A stretch of 38,297 nucleotides of DNA from Methanobacteriota archaeon (GTDB taxonomy: Archaea > Thermoplasmatota > Poseidoniia > Poseidoniales > Poseidoniaceae): positions 9,754 to 48,050 of the forward strand of contig PBMS01000026.1 of assembly GCA_002722695.1 (NCBI GenBank), given 5' to 3'. Made by a program: the position numbers and the translations under genes. The notes beneath the pieces were generated by a model, which saw nothing but the letters and a program-made list of their open reading frames with translations, was not told the DNA's origin and ran no database searches. Position 1 is the first letter of the stretch. Every line of letters starts with the position of its first letter. Positions 1-9,100 of this stretch are shown piece by piece.

Positions 1-2
1 TT

Positions 3-86
3 CACGACCCCACCTCAATTGAACACGCCACCGTGCTCAATCACGGTTGGAAGATCGGCGAACAAGGCGCAAGATTTAGTCTGTGA
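3..86 (+). CDS. Possible C-terminal end of a plus-strand gene entering from the left edge
   Basis: Frame 3 is open from the first bases of the window to a TGA at 84-86 and would encode about 27 residues ending in ...GEQGARFSL. The composition looks like ordinary protein, and the stop would overlap the end of the convergent symporter gene by about 11 bases, a plausible convergent arrangement. The family cannot be recognised from so few residues. It could equally be a chance open stretch; the upstream sequence is needed to decide. Confidence 0.35.
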   Translation, partial: HDPTSIEHATVLNHGWKIGEQGARFSL

Positions 87-2184
87 CCTGGACCATGCCG
101 CTGGGCTGGAAGACAAGCATGGTCAGTGTGACGGTCACGGTTTCGCTGTTGTCATTACCGAAAGGACTTCCTTCGTTCGTGTTGAGAGCGACGTCCATGG
201 CCACCGTTCCGATCATTTCAGGAGCTTTGCCGAGCATGGTGAGGATTTCGATGAGTTCGCTTTCCGTTCCGTTCAGTGTGTAGTCTCCCTGACCGTCACT
301 TGCGTACTGATTGAGGTCCGTGTTTGGACGAATGGTGCCGACCACCGTGGTCGTGTCGCAGGCTGTGGTGGACTTTGTCGCATCGTCGCTTTCGGAAAGG
401 GGCCCTGCAAGGCTGCTGTAATCGGGGGTCGTGACGACTTCGTCGCACGCCGCGGTGAAGGTTTCGCCCGTATCGGAATAGGTGATGCTGAGCTCTGCAA
501 TCACCACGCCGGTCATGGTTTCATCGATCGTCACTTCGAAGGTCTGCGTGTCGCCGTCGGACAGGGTAAGTATCTCCTCTTGGGTCCATTCGCTGACCGT
601 GTAGGTCAACTGATACGGGTTGTCTCCCGGGGCGTCCGATGCGTCGGGCGCCACCGCAAGGTAGGTCCCTTCCAAGCTTCCGAACATCATCAATACGGCG
701 GCGGCCCCAATGGCTACGGTTTTTTGCGTGGGAAGGCTGTAGCGTCCAAGGGGATTGGAGTTCGATTCAGCTCGTCTCCAGCAGAGGATGAAGTGCGTTG
801 CAAAGGCGGCGCTCATGGCGGGTATGGACGGGAAGATGTCCTCGCCGTAGCCGCTGAGGCTCCATACGATGACGGCACTCATGGCGGCCGTCATCATCCA
901 AACCGTGTGTTCGGTGTCGGGTTCGTAACCCATCATTCGAACGAGAAGAAGCGGAACGAAAATGCCTCCAAGGCCGTACACGGCCAAAACGACCAGGGCG
1001 AACACGGAATCCCCGAATCCCGGAAATCTCTGTCCGACAAGCGCAATCAGCGTCACGAAGATGGCGACAGCGATCGTGACCAGCTTTGCAGCCATGTGGT
1101 CTTGACTCCACTCGGGCTTGACGTCGTCGGTGATGGCGGCGGTGCAGGCAAGCACTTGGCTGTCGGCGGTGGACATGGTTGCAGCGAAGATGGACGCCAA
1201 AATCACACCGGCGAGGAAGGGGTTCAACACTTCCATCGCCAGCAACGGTAGACCGTCCTGGGCATCGGATGCATCGAGGTCAAGGAAGATGGCTCTGCAC
1301 GCAAGGCCGATGATGAACATGAGGGCGATGAAGGGTGTTTGCCAAACGAAGAACCAGACGGCGGCTTGCTTACGGTCGTTGTCGTCTTTGAGCGTCATCA
1401 CCCTCGACACAACCTGCGGCTGACCCGCCACGCCCAGCCCTCCGAGGAAGAACGCACCGATCCACAGCGTCACACCGAACGTCAAATCAGCCGGGAACAG
1501 ATTCACCATGCCCGGGTCAATGTCCCTGAGCGTTCCGTGAAGGCCGGACAAGCCACCCACCTCCGAGACGGCTACGAAGCACAGAATGGTGGAACCGACG
1601 ATCATCACGCAGGATTGTGCCGCATCGGTCCAGATGGAGGCTCGAATACCGCCGGCGTAACAATAGGCAACCACGAGGACGAACCCGATGAGGATTCCAG
1701 CCACTTCGGACCATCCCAACATGGCGCGAAGCGCAACGCCACCCGCCACGAGTTGGGCGGCGGCGTAAATAGCGAGGAAGAAGACCGAGAGGACACCTGC
1801 AAGTTTGGCTTCGGGCGCCCCGGTGGTTTTCGAAACCAAGGAGGAAAGCGAACGCACGCCTCGCTCGCTGCCTTCCTTCTGAATGAATTTGTAAATCCAA
1901 ATCCAAGCGACGGCCTGGCCGAGGGTGGACACAAGACCGATCCAAAGCCCCGAATACCCTTGGACAAAAATGAACCCGATGAACCCGATGAACATGTAGC
2001 CTGAGTTCCACGTGCTGACCGCACTCAACGCCGCCAACGCGGGGTGCATGCCGCGTCCCGCAACCAGATAATCATCGGTCGTGTCTTGTTTGACTCGCAT
2101 GGAAGCCAAGCCCACGCCAGCGAAGAATCCCATGAACAACAGGAAGGAGAGCACCAAGACGATTTCGTCTGGAAGACCGAACAT
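76..2184 (-). CDS. Sodium:solute symporter (SSS/PutP-type) with C-terminal ectodomain
   Basis: Likely secondary transporter coupling solute uptake to Na+ entry across the cytoplasmic membrane. The first about 500 residues are a run of hydrophobic helices with the SSS-family look: N-terminal DDYLVAGRGM followed by the ALSAVSTWNSGYMFIG helix, and later an AATMSTADSQVLACTAAITDD segment typical of the core. The substrate cannot be read from sequence. The last about 190 residues are not membrane-spanning: they are acidic, Thr-rich and beta-like with two Cys, and look like an extracytoplasmic domain added to the family. The ORF track starts at a TTG (2205) inside dph5; I prefer the ATG at 2184 because GGAG lies about nine bases upstream and it begins two bases after the dph5 stop, suggesting co-transcription. 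Confidence 0.85.
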   Translation of the reverse strand: MFGLPDEIVLVLSFLLFMGFFAGVGLASMRVKQDTTDDYLVAGRGMHPALAALSAVSTWNSGYMFIGFIGFIFVQGYSGLWIGLVSTLGQAVAWIWIYKFIQKEGSERGVRSLSSLVSKTTGAPEAKLAGVLSVFFLAIYAAAQLVAGGVALRAMLGWSEVAGILIGFVLVVAYCYAGGIRASIWTDAAQSCVMIVGSTILCFVAVSEVGGLSGLHGTLRDIDPGMVNLFPADLTFGVTLWIGAFFLGGLGVAGQPQVVSRVMTLKDDNDRKQAAVWFFVWQTPFIALMFIIGLACRAIFLDLDASDAQDGLPLLAMEVLNPFLAGVILASIFAATMSTADSQVLACTAAITDDVKPEWSQDHMAAKLVTIAVAIFVTLIALVGQRFPGFGDSVFALVVLAVYGLGGIFVPLLLVRMMGYEPDTEHTVWMMTAAMSAVIVWSLSGYGEDIFPSIPAMSAAFATHFILCWRRAESNSNPLGRYSLPTQKTVAIGAAAVLMMFGSLEGTYLAVAPDASDAPGDNPYQLTYTVSEWTQEEILTLSDGDTQTFEVTIDETMTGVVIAELSITYSDTGETFTAACDEVVTTPDYSSLAGPLSESDDATKSTTACDTTTVVGTIRPNTDLNQYASDGQGDYTLNGTESELIEILTMLGKAPEMIGTVAMDVALNTNEGSPFGNDNSETVTVTLTMLVFQPSGMVQVTD

Positions 2185-2186
2185 GT

Positions 2187-3056
2187 TCACGCACTCCGTC
2201 GCCAACGAGCAAGGGCCTTCTCTTCAACCTCACCCGTGCTTGCAGGGAAAAGCAGACAATTCAAGCGGCCCCCCGGCTCTGCGCTCAACGCCCCCACGGT
2301 GGTGGTGACGATGCGTTGCTCCGGCGTCCCCATGTCGGAACACAACACAACGGGGACGTCGTCCAACGGGCGCTCGAAATAGGCGGTTTGCATTGACGAA
2401 CGCGCCATCGATTCAGGCGTTGAATCCGCCGAATGGTTGTCGTCGCTCTCGGCAAGCTTCTTCCACATCGCTCGCATCGATTCAACCGCATCGGCCGGGG
2501 TCATCGGGCGTTGGTCGCCAACCCCTTGCCCCGTTGGGTCGAGATCGAGGAGCACCAAGGTGTGGAGGTGCTGTCCCCAGTTGGCGATCAACACTTCGAG
2601 GGGCGAGGTGGCGATCCACGTCCCGTACGGGTACGTGAAGGTTGTTTGACGTCCAAATTTGTAGTTTGATAGACCTGCGGCCCCGGTGACCAACGAGGTG
2701 ATGGAAACGCCGTGAAACACCCTGCACGCCACCTCTGCTTCACGGGCTCGGAGTTGAAGATCCACGTGTGTTGTGGCCTGCAGGGGATCACCGACCACCA
2801 ACAGCGCCACCAACGACGTCTTCGCCAGCGCCAGCAGCGCTTGAGGCTGTTCGACATCAGGGCGCATCACGCGTTCAATGGGGCCGACGGTTGCTTCCAA
2901 CCGATTCAATTCTTCGTCAGGCCACAGTGCGGTGTAGGCTTCGTATCGGCGATGGTCGGCGAGCCTCGCTGCTTCCAAAGCCTCGAGCGTCATGCCCTCT
3001 TTCCGTCCCATGCCCATACCGATGAGCAACAACCCCGTCTCAGGCAGTGAATTCAT
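2187..3056 (-). CDS. dph5: Diphthine synthase (diphthamide biosynthesis methyltransferase)
   Basis: S-adenosylmethionine-dependent methyltransferase of the tetrapyrrole-methylase fold that methylates the modified histidine of elongation factor 2 on the way to diphthamide. Family features visible are the N-terminal GLLLIGMGMG strand-loop followed by MTLEALEAARLAD, the VALLVVGDPLQATTHVDL segment (the family's GDPL/ATTH motif), and the later FHGVSITS and GLSNYKFGRQTTF stretches. The open frame extends upstream to 3116, but that would overlap the ATG of the divergent methyltransferase gene. The ATG at 3056 puts the GLLLIG strand near the N-terminus as in known Dph5 and gives 289 residues, near the usual size. 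It lies divergently from another translation-related methyltransferase with about 58 bases between the starts. Confidence 0.9.
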   Translation of the reverse strand: MNSLPETGLLLIGMGMGRKEGMTLEALEAARLADHRRYEAYTALWPDEELNRLEATVGPIERVMRPDVEQPQALLALAKTSLVALLVVGDPLQATTHVDLQLRAREAEVACRVFHGVSITSLVTGAAGLSNYKFGRQTTFTYPYGTWIATSPLEVLIANWGQHLHTLVLLDLDPTGQGVGDQRPMTPADAVESMRAMWKKLAESDDNHSADSTPESMARSSMQTAYFERPLDDVPVVLCSDMGTPEQRIVTTTVGALSAEPGGRLNCLLFPASTGEVEEKALARWRRSA

Positions 3057-3114
3057 GTGGGTTTCATCGGCCGCCATGCTCAAACCACCGAGACGCTTGG
3101 AACGTGCGAGGGCC

Positions 3115-4074
3115 ATGCGTCATTTGAGCGTGCCGAGGAACCAAACACAGGTTTGGTTGGAGCGCTGCAAGGCAAACGGATGGCTCGCAGACACGGGGGT
3201 GGTTGCCTTGGACGAGCACCTGCGTGCGATACCGCTCAGCGATGCCGCACCCAACGCAGAGGACGAACGGTGGGAAGGTCACGAGCATGTTGACATGACT
3301 CCAAACGAGCAAAACCCTCAGCACTGGCATCAGCATTTGCCCCCTGAACTTCAGTCTCTACCCGATTCCCTCTGGCCCAGAGCGTACGAACTTCAAGGCG
3401 ACGTCCTTCTGGTCAAGCTGGAAGACGATGTCCTACCTTACGCTCACGCCATGGCGACGGCCATGCTCGACCACATGCCGAACGTACGTCTTGTGTGCGC
3501 GGATGAAGGTGTACATGGTGATTTCCGCGTACGTAATCTTCGCATCTTGGGCAGTCGAGATGGAAGCGCGGAGACCGAGACGACGGTCCGAGAGCACGAC
3601 GCCGTCATCCGAGTTGACCCCGCCTCGGTCTACTTCTCAGCCCGCCTTTCCCAACAGCGCTGGGGCACGTACGAGGCGGTGCAGGCCTTGAGGGAGCGCC
3701 TCGGGCATCCGGTGGTGGTTGCCGACCCGTACGCAGGTGTGGGGCCGGCTTTTCCGTTGCTGTTGAAGCACGAAGGGCTGGTCAGCGGTTATCTGGCTGG
3801 TGATATGAATCCTCGAGCGGTGGAGTTACTCACCGTTAACCTCGATCGTTGGACTCGGAAGTCCACGTCGGTCTTTTCACCGTCGAGCGTGGTGTGCAAG
3901 GACGCCCGCACCTGGAAGGACGAGGAACCCCTTCGAGGAAAGGCCCACGTGGTGTTGGTGAACCTGCCGCACGACAGTTTCGAACATCTCCCTGCTCTTT
4001 TCCCGCTCTTCGACCAGGAGGGCTTGACCCTTTTGCGCGGTTGGGCCATCGTTGAACGAGAATCTCTTCCCTGA
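3115..4074 (+). CDS. Trm5/Taw2-family tRNA (G37) methyltransferase-like protein, truncated by in-frame TGA
   Basis: A class I SAM-dependent enzyme of the Met-10/Trm5 type, expected to act on guanosine 37 of tRNA or on wyosine precursors. The diagnostic stretch DPASVYFSARLSQQRW precedes motif I (VADPYAGVGPAFPLL), then an acidic strand end (GDMNPRAVEL) and the NLPHDSF motif of the catalytic pocket. The start at 3115 is chosen because the earlier in-frame ATGs lie inside dph5. The reading frame ends at a TGA at 4072-4074 (codon 320), but the same frame continues with family-like C-terminal sequence to 4206 (next entry). The product as written lacks its last strands. Whether it is Trm5 or a Taw2-like enzyme cannot be settled here. 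Confidence 0.75.
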   Translation: MRHLSVPRNQTQVWLERCKANGWLADTGVVALDEHLRAIPLSDAAPNAEDERWEGHEHVDMTPNEQNPQHWHQHLPPELQSLPDSLWPRAYELQGDVLLVKLEDDVLPYAHAMATAMLDHMPNVRLVCADEGVHGDFRVRNLRILGSRDGSAETETTVREHDAVIRVDPASVYFSARLSQQRWGTYEAVQALRERLGHPVVVADPYAGVGPAFPLLLKHEGLVSGYLAGDMNPRAVELLTVNLDRWTRKSTSVFSPSSVVCKDARTWKDEEPLRGKAHVVLVNLPHDSFEHLPALFPLFDQEGLTLLRGWAIVERESLP

Positions 4075-4206
4075 CGGAAAACTCAGCTGAAGGAAGCGAT
4101 TGAAGCATCAGGCGGTTTGCCAACCGAGACTCACGTTTCCGAGATCAAAGGCTTCTCAACCTCGCGCTGTTTCGTGGTCTTTGAATCGCTCATCGCATGG
4201 GTTTGA
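4075..4206 (+). pseudogene. In-frame C-terminal remainder of the Trm5-like gene after the TGA
   Basis: Directly after the TGA at 4072-4074 the same frame stays open for 43 codons and ends at TGA 4204-4206. The translation includes QLKEAIEASGG, then VSEIKGFSTSRCFVVFE, which resembles the closing strand of Trm5-family proteins (a V..V+.YS...+hvV-like pattern). A single-base change, for example CGA to TGA, would explain the break. It may be a genuine nonsense mutation, a sequencing error or stop-codon readthrough. Every neighbouring gene that ends in TGA uses it as a normal stop, so a reassigned codon is unlikely. Confidence 0.7.
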
Positions 4207-4244
4207 AGCGTTCAATTCATGAAGCACCTCTTCGTGTGCGCACC

Positions 4245-4367
4245 ATGAAGAACATCGTGACCTGCACCTGCGGGGCGAAGATCAACATCGCAGGTGTTCC
4301 TCCCCGGAAGGACGGCATCAAGGTATGGTGCAAGGTTTGCGGGACCATCACCGTCCACCACCGGTGA
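4245..4367 (+). CDS. Small zinc-ribbon-like protein (40 residues)
   Basis: Below the ORF-track cut-off. The frame encodes MKNIVTCTCGAKINIAG... and ends ...VWCKVCGTITVHHR. A C-x-C pair and a C-x2-C pair are separated by about 20 residues, the spacing of a small zinc ribbon, with a His-His-Arg end. An alternative in-frame ATG at 4197 overlaps the stop of the Trm5-like frame (ATGGGTTTGA) and adds 16 basic residues, which could mean translational coupling. No Shine-Dalgarno-like sequence decides between them. The function is unknown; the architecture suggests nucleic-acid or protein binding. A chance ORF is possible, but two spaced Cys pairs make that less likely. Confidence 0.6.
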   Translation: MKNIVTCTCGAKINIAGVPPRKDGIKVWCKVCGTITVHHR

Positions 4368-4460
4368 TGCCTATCCACCGTTGTCTGGGCCTGTCAAAGG
4401 CGCCTCATTCATCGGCATGTTCATGGTCGTTCCTCAAGTGTGGGCAACGCAGTGAGAGGC

Positions 4461-5051
4461 ATGTCGGAGAAACCACTCGTCATTGACGTCGTCGACAACG
4501 GAGGTCAGTGGACGCACCGGGAATGGCGCATGCTCCGCTACCTCAAGGTGGATACGCAAATCATCGATAACACCACCCCAGTATCAGAACTTCGGGAGCT
4601 GGACGGGTTGATTCTTTCCGGTGGCGCAGCTCGCGTCGGGCTGACCGGGGAACTCGGAAATTGCGGGGCGTACCTTGCGCTCGACATTCCCATCTTGGGC
4701 ATCTGTGCCGGTCATCAGTTCATGGCTCGGCACTATGGCGGCGACGCTCGAGAATCGCCCGAACCTGAATTCGGGGCCATGGAAATTGAACTGATCGAGG
4801 GTGGCGGGGCTCTCTTTGCCGGTACCGGACAAACTCAGACGGTTTGGGAGTCGCACAACGACGAAGTTCACGTGGTCCCCGAGGGTTTCTTCATCACGGC
4901 GGGCAGCGCGTCCTGCAAAGTCCAAGGGATGGAAAACGAAGCCGGTGACCGCTTTGGCCTTCAGTTCCATCCCGAAGTGAACGACTCGGAGTTTGGCAGG
5001 GAGATGTTCGAGAATTTCGTTGCCCTCTGCCGTGATCGTCGCAACGGGTAA
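4461..5051 (+). CDS. guaAA: GMP synthase glutaminase subunit (subunit A)
   Basis: Class I glutamine amidotransferase that releases ammonia from glutamine for amination of XMP to GMP. In archaea it is commonly a separate polypeptide from the ATP-pyrophosphatase subunit, as here; that partner is not in the window. Visible features are VVDNGGQWTHREWRMLRYL at the N-terminus, the oxyanion strand GLILSGG, the nucleophile elbow GICAGHQ (Cys about residue 82), and the FHPEV motif holding the His-Glu of the triad. The ORF track starts at a GTG (4440); the ATG at 4461 places the first beta strand at the usual distance and gives about 196 residues, the normal length. The next gene begins five bases after the stop, so the two are probably co-transcribed. 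Confidence 0.9.
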   Translation: MSEKPLVIDVVDNGGQWTHREWRMLRYLKVDTQIIDNTTPVSELRELDGLILSGGAARVGLTGELGNCGAYLALDIPILGICAGHQFMARHYGGDARESPEPEFGAMEIELIEGGGALFAGTGQTQTVWESHNDEVHVVPEGFFITAGSASCKVQGMENEAGDRFGLQFHPEVNDSEFGREMFENFVALCRDRRNG

Positions 5052-5056
5052 TCGTC

Positions 5057-6124
5057 ATGTCAGCCAGTGCGAAACGCAATCTCGGGCAATTTTTTACCCG
5101 AGACAGCGTATGGATGCACCCTCACATAAGGGCTCACTTAATCGAGCTCAGTCAGCGGTATTCTATGTGCGTCGACCCCTTTGCGGGCGACGGGCACCTC
5201 CTCGACGCCGTGGCCGAATTTGGCTTCACACCGATTGGGCACGACCTCGATCCCACCATCTGCAGAAACAACGGGTGGGGTGCGCCAAACGATTCAATAC
5301 GCAACGTTATTGCTCACGACGGGGCCTTTGTCCTGACCAATCCTCCCTACCTGGCAAAAAATTCTGCAAAGCGACTTGACTCACCCATGGTGGAATATTT
5401 TCGCGACAGTGCCGTTCTTGCTGCTGGTTCGGGCCGAACCACCGTCCTCGACGATTTGTTCAAACTCGCCATTGAACGAACCATTGCCCACTACAACGAT
5501 TCGGTCTGGATTGTTCCTGAGTCGGTGGTTCAGGATTTGGACCGCTTACCCCACTGGAGAAAACGTCTCCACTCCGTGACCATTCTCGAACAGAACCCGT
5601 TTACGGACACAGAACATCCCGTGTGTGTCTTGGTGTTTACGACCAACAATCCTGAGGGATCGATTTGGAAAAACGACGAGCATTTGGGCACGTACGACCA
5701 ACTCCAAGAGGTCCACAACGCCATCACCGCCTCACCAACTTCAGCCTTGAACATGCGGTTCAACGCCCCCACGGGATCGCTGGGTTATCGGGCGGTGGAC
5801 GGGACGAAATCCGACGGATCGATGCGAATCAAATTCTGCCCTGCCCAAGATCTCGATTACGACCGGGGCAACATCAAGGTCAGCAGCCGGCACATCACCT
5901 ACATCGAAACCTCCCTTTCTCCGGAGGAACTTGTACCGGTCATTTTCGAGGCCAACCGCCGAATTGAGGCGTATCGCTCGGCCACCTCGGACGTGTTCCT
6001 CACTGCGTTCATGGGGAACACCAAGGACGGCGTCCGTCGTCGAAGGTTGGATTACAAACTCGCACGACGAATGTTCAACTTGGCGTACATGGCGATAAAA
6101 AACCGTTCAAATCGGCTCCATTAG
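5057..6124 (+). CDS. DNA N6-adenine methyltransferase, orphan
   Basis: Probable SAM-dependent DNA methyltransferase. The N-terminal LGQFFTRDSVW is typical of type II/type I-like adenine methylases; VDPFAGDGHLLDAV is the SAM-binding motif I; DLDPTIC is the acidic motif II; VLTNPPYLAKNSAKR carries the catalytic NPPY. The C-terminal half, with a basic end (GVRRRRLDYKLARRMFN), probably reads the DNA target. Length is 355 residues, at the small end for a complete enzyme with its own target-recognition region. No restriction endonuclease gene lies on either side: the neighbours are the GMP synthase subunit, whose stop is five bases upstream, and a secreted-protein gene. This suggests a solitary methylase used for marking or regulation, although a remote partner is possible. 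Confidence 0.8.
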   Translation: MSASAKRNLGQFFTRDSVWMHPHIRAHLIELSQRYSMCVDPFAGDGHLLDAVAEFGFTPIGHDLDPTICRNNGWGAPNDSIRNVIAHDGAFVLTNPPYLAKNSAKRLDSPMVEYFRDSAVLAAGSGRTTVLDDLFKLAIERTIAHYNDSVWIVPESVVQDLDRLPHWRKRLHSVTILEQNPFTDTEHPVCVLVFTTNNPEGSIWKNDEHLGTYDQLQEVHNAITASPTSALNMRFNAPTGSLGYRAVDGTKSDGSMRIKFCPAQDLDYDRGNIKVSSRHITYIETSLSPEELVPVIFEANRRIEAYRSATSDVFLTAFMGNTKDGVRRRRLDYKLARRMFNLAYMAIKNRSNRLH

Positions 6125-6134
6125 CATTATATGG
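6124..6134 (+). promoter_or_regulatory. TATA-box promoter of the LDLa-like secreted protein gene
   Basis: The AT-rich element gcattatatgg lies centred about 27 bases before the ATG at 6156, in otherwise GC-rich sequence directly after the methylase stop. Archaeal transcription normally starts about 25 bases downstream of the TATA centre, so the mRNA would begin at or next to the ATG (leaderless or nearly so). The start site itself is inferred. Confidence 0.6.
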
Positions 6135-6155
6135 CATGCGATTGAGCCCAAAGGG

Positions 6156-9100
6156 ATGTCCACCCGCTCAAAAACGACCCCCGGCCTGCTTGTTTCCCTT
6201 CTTTTGCTCACCGCGCTTTCGCCCATTGCGATGGTTCAAGCCGTTCCTTCCGAAGCCTCGGAGTACTACTACGGTGTTGAATACGACTGGGCCAGTCTCG
6301 ACAGCGATCTGCAAAACGTGACCGGCTTGGACATTCAGGAATTGTTCACCGAAATCATGGCCGACGCCGACGAGGCGGGGTTCAACCTTGACATTGGGCA
6401 GCTGACCACCGGCGCGACCAACGTCTACGTTCACCAGACGGAGGACATCAGCATGCAGACGATTCAGGACCTCGAAGGAAACGCCGTTCAGGTTTGGAGC
6501 CGAAGCAGCGACGTTGTGCTCCGACACGGCCTGCTCTCCAACGCGGTGTTCATGACGGATTGGACGGAACCAGCGAGCTTCGGCCAGACCAACCCTGCTG
6601 CGTTTGATATCGACGTTCAAGCCATTGCCGAGAACGTCTTGACCGTGGACATCCTCTACACCGAATACCTCAACGACGCCTACCAGCTGGTGGGCGCCAA
6701 CATGGACGTCGCCATGACGGTGAGCAACGACGCCGACCTCAACGTTGACATCACGCTCGAGGGCGACGGCGAAGAATTGGTCGTGAATCTCGGCTTGGGT
6801 TCCGATTTCAGCTATTCAATTGCCTCCGACGCTGTGTGGCGACTGGGTAATCCCAGCCCGATTTACATCGAGGCGTCCGACAACGATCGCACGTCGTGGA
6901 GTTGTGCGGATTCGTCCGATGTGGGTGTTTACGGCGACGGCGGCGGCGCTGAAGTGGTTGACGACTGCGGTGTCATCGACGGCACCTACAGCGGCTCTGC
7001 CGACTACGACCTCTTCCTTTCCGGTTTGCCGACCGAGGAATTCGGGCTTGACGAAGGTCAGTTCGACATCACCATCAACGACGAGTTCACCAGCCAGGGT
7101 GACTACGAGGGAGAAGCCGACATGGACGGCGTGGAATTCAACATGCGCATGGACGAGACCCTCTCAGTGGACCTCGGAGACGGGACCATGACCGACGTCA
7201 CGCCCTGCGAAACCTGTCCACCCGGCAACCCCGTCATGTTTGTCATGATGGCCAACGTTCTTGCCGAAGCCAGCGAAGCCTTTGGGGAAGCCGTTCAGGA
7301 GGATTTCGAAACGGCCTTCGAAGACTCGCTGGGGGAAATCTTCGGCGATTTGTTTGGCGGAGATGAAAACGACGACGACGGTGGCGATGACACGTGGACG
7401 TGCGACGACGGCGAAGAAATCTCCACCCACTGGGTCAACGACGGCCAAGAGGATTGCGACGACGGCTCGGACGAAATGGACTTTTATGTCCAAGGCGAGG
7501 TTATGCACGACTACAGTTCGGGAGAAGACCACTACGGATTTAGAGGCCAAATTGATGTTTCTCAACTCGGGTACGAGGCCAACCCAACCTTCACGTGTTA
7601 CGAAGACGGGTACACCTACACCATCACCATCGACGACGTCAACGACGGCTATGACAGCTGCGACGACGGCTCAGACGAATACGACAACGGCATCACGACC
7701 ACCTACATCTGCAACGACGGAACAGAAATTTCGTTTGCGTTGGTGAACGACGACCAGGAGGACTGCGGCGACGGCTCGGACGAACCCGTTGACAACAACG
7801 GCGACTGGCACTATTGCGACGGCGAGCAGATTCCGTTCCAATGGGTCAACGACGGCATCGCCAACTGCGACGACGGCGGCGATGAATACGACGCCGACAA
7901 TCCACAGTATTTCTACTGCGACGACTACCAAACAACGATTTCCTTCGCCTTGGTGAACGACGGGAACTTTGACTGCACCGACCAGGCTGACGAAGGCTAC
8001 GCCCTGTACTATCTGATGGACGCTACCCTCAACGACGGGCAGGGTGGCGCTTTGGTGATCGCCGAGGACATCATGGCCTGCGCTTCGTGGGCGTGCGAAG
8101 CTCGAATCAGCACCGATGGAGGGCACATCGATTACCGTTCCGATGTGGTCGCACCTGCCATGGATTACGGCGACACCGTCATGTGTGCTTCCGCCTCGCT
8201 CTCCGAGGCGGACGGAGCGACCCTCGTCGAAGCAGACAACTGGTGCACCGGGGTTTGGAACGGACCGGAAATTCGCGACTACGCCACCTACCTTGATGAC
8301 GCAGGAGACAATCAACTGCATGTTTCTTTGGAGGCCGGCGATTGGGGCGACACCTACAACGACGTGACGGTTAACTGGGAAGTGGTCGACACCACCGATG
8401 GCGCTGAACAAACACTTGCTCAGGGCAGTGAGGCGTTTGTGGACTCGTCCACCGTGAGCGTGGAGTCCATGGTTGACATATCAGGACCGGGCGACTACTG
8501 CCTTGAGGCCGAACTCGTTCAGGACGGAAACACCGAACCGTTTGACACCCATACGACCTGCACCACCATTCGAGACTCACCTGAGCCGAGCTCGAAGGTC
8601 CAAACGGTGATCGAAGCGCTTGCAGAATCCGGCGTTGACGAAGTGTTCGCCAACTTTGGAGAACATCTCGGTGAGACATTTTCCGAAGTTGCTGAGAACG
8701 AGGCACCGGAGTTCCCCTACACCGATGGCATGTGGGCGCCCATGTGGAGCAACGAACACGCCACCATTGTCGGCGTTGGTGTGTATGCTTGGGATGAGTC
8801 TGAGAACGGCTACGTCATCGCAGGGCCCACGACCACCGGCTACAGCCAAGAACTCCCCATGACCTTCGCCAGCATTCGCTACATCACGGGTGTCCCCGCT
8901 CAAGAAGCGCAGCAAGAGATGGCGGAGTTTGACGACTTGGAAGACATCGTGGATGTGGAAAACCACGACCTGACAGAACTCGTGGACGTGCTCCAAGAAG
9001 CGGGCGCCGATACGTCGGACCTCGGTCTGGGTGAAGGTTCCGACGATTCGAGCGACGGAAGTGAGCCTCAGACCGCAGAAGAGGTGGCTGAAGACAGCGG

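Noticed and set aside
19-1251. 410-residue plus-strand ORF
   Set aside because: It lies antisense to the symporter, whose translation has clear family helices; this ORF has random-looking His/Gly/Arg-rich sequence.
4072-4074. TGA as selenocysteine or a reassigned sense codon
   Set aside because: Other genes in the window end normally at TGA, and no catalytic Cys is expected at that position of Trm5-like proteins; a nonsense change or sequencing error is simpler.
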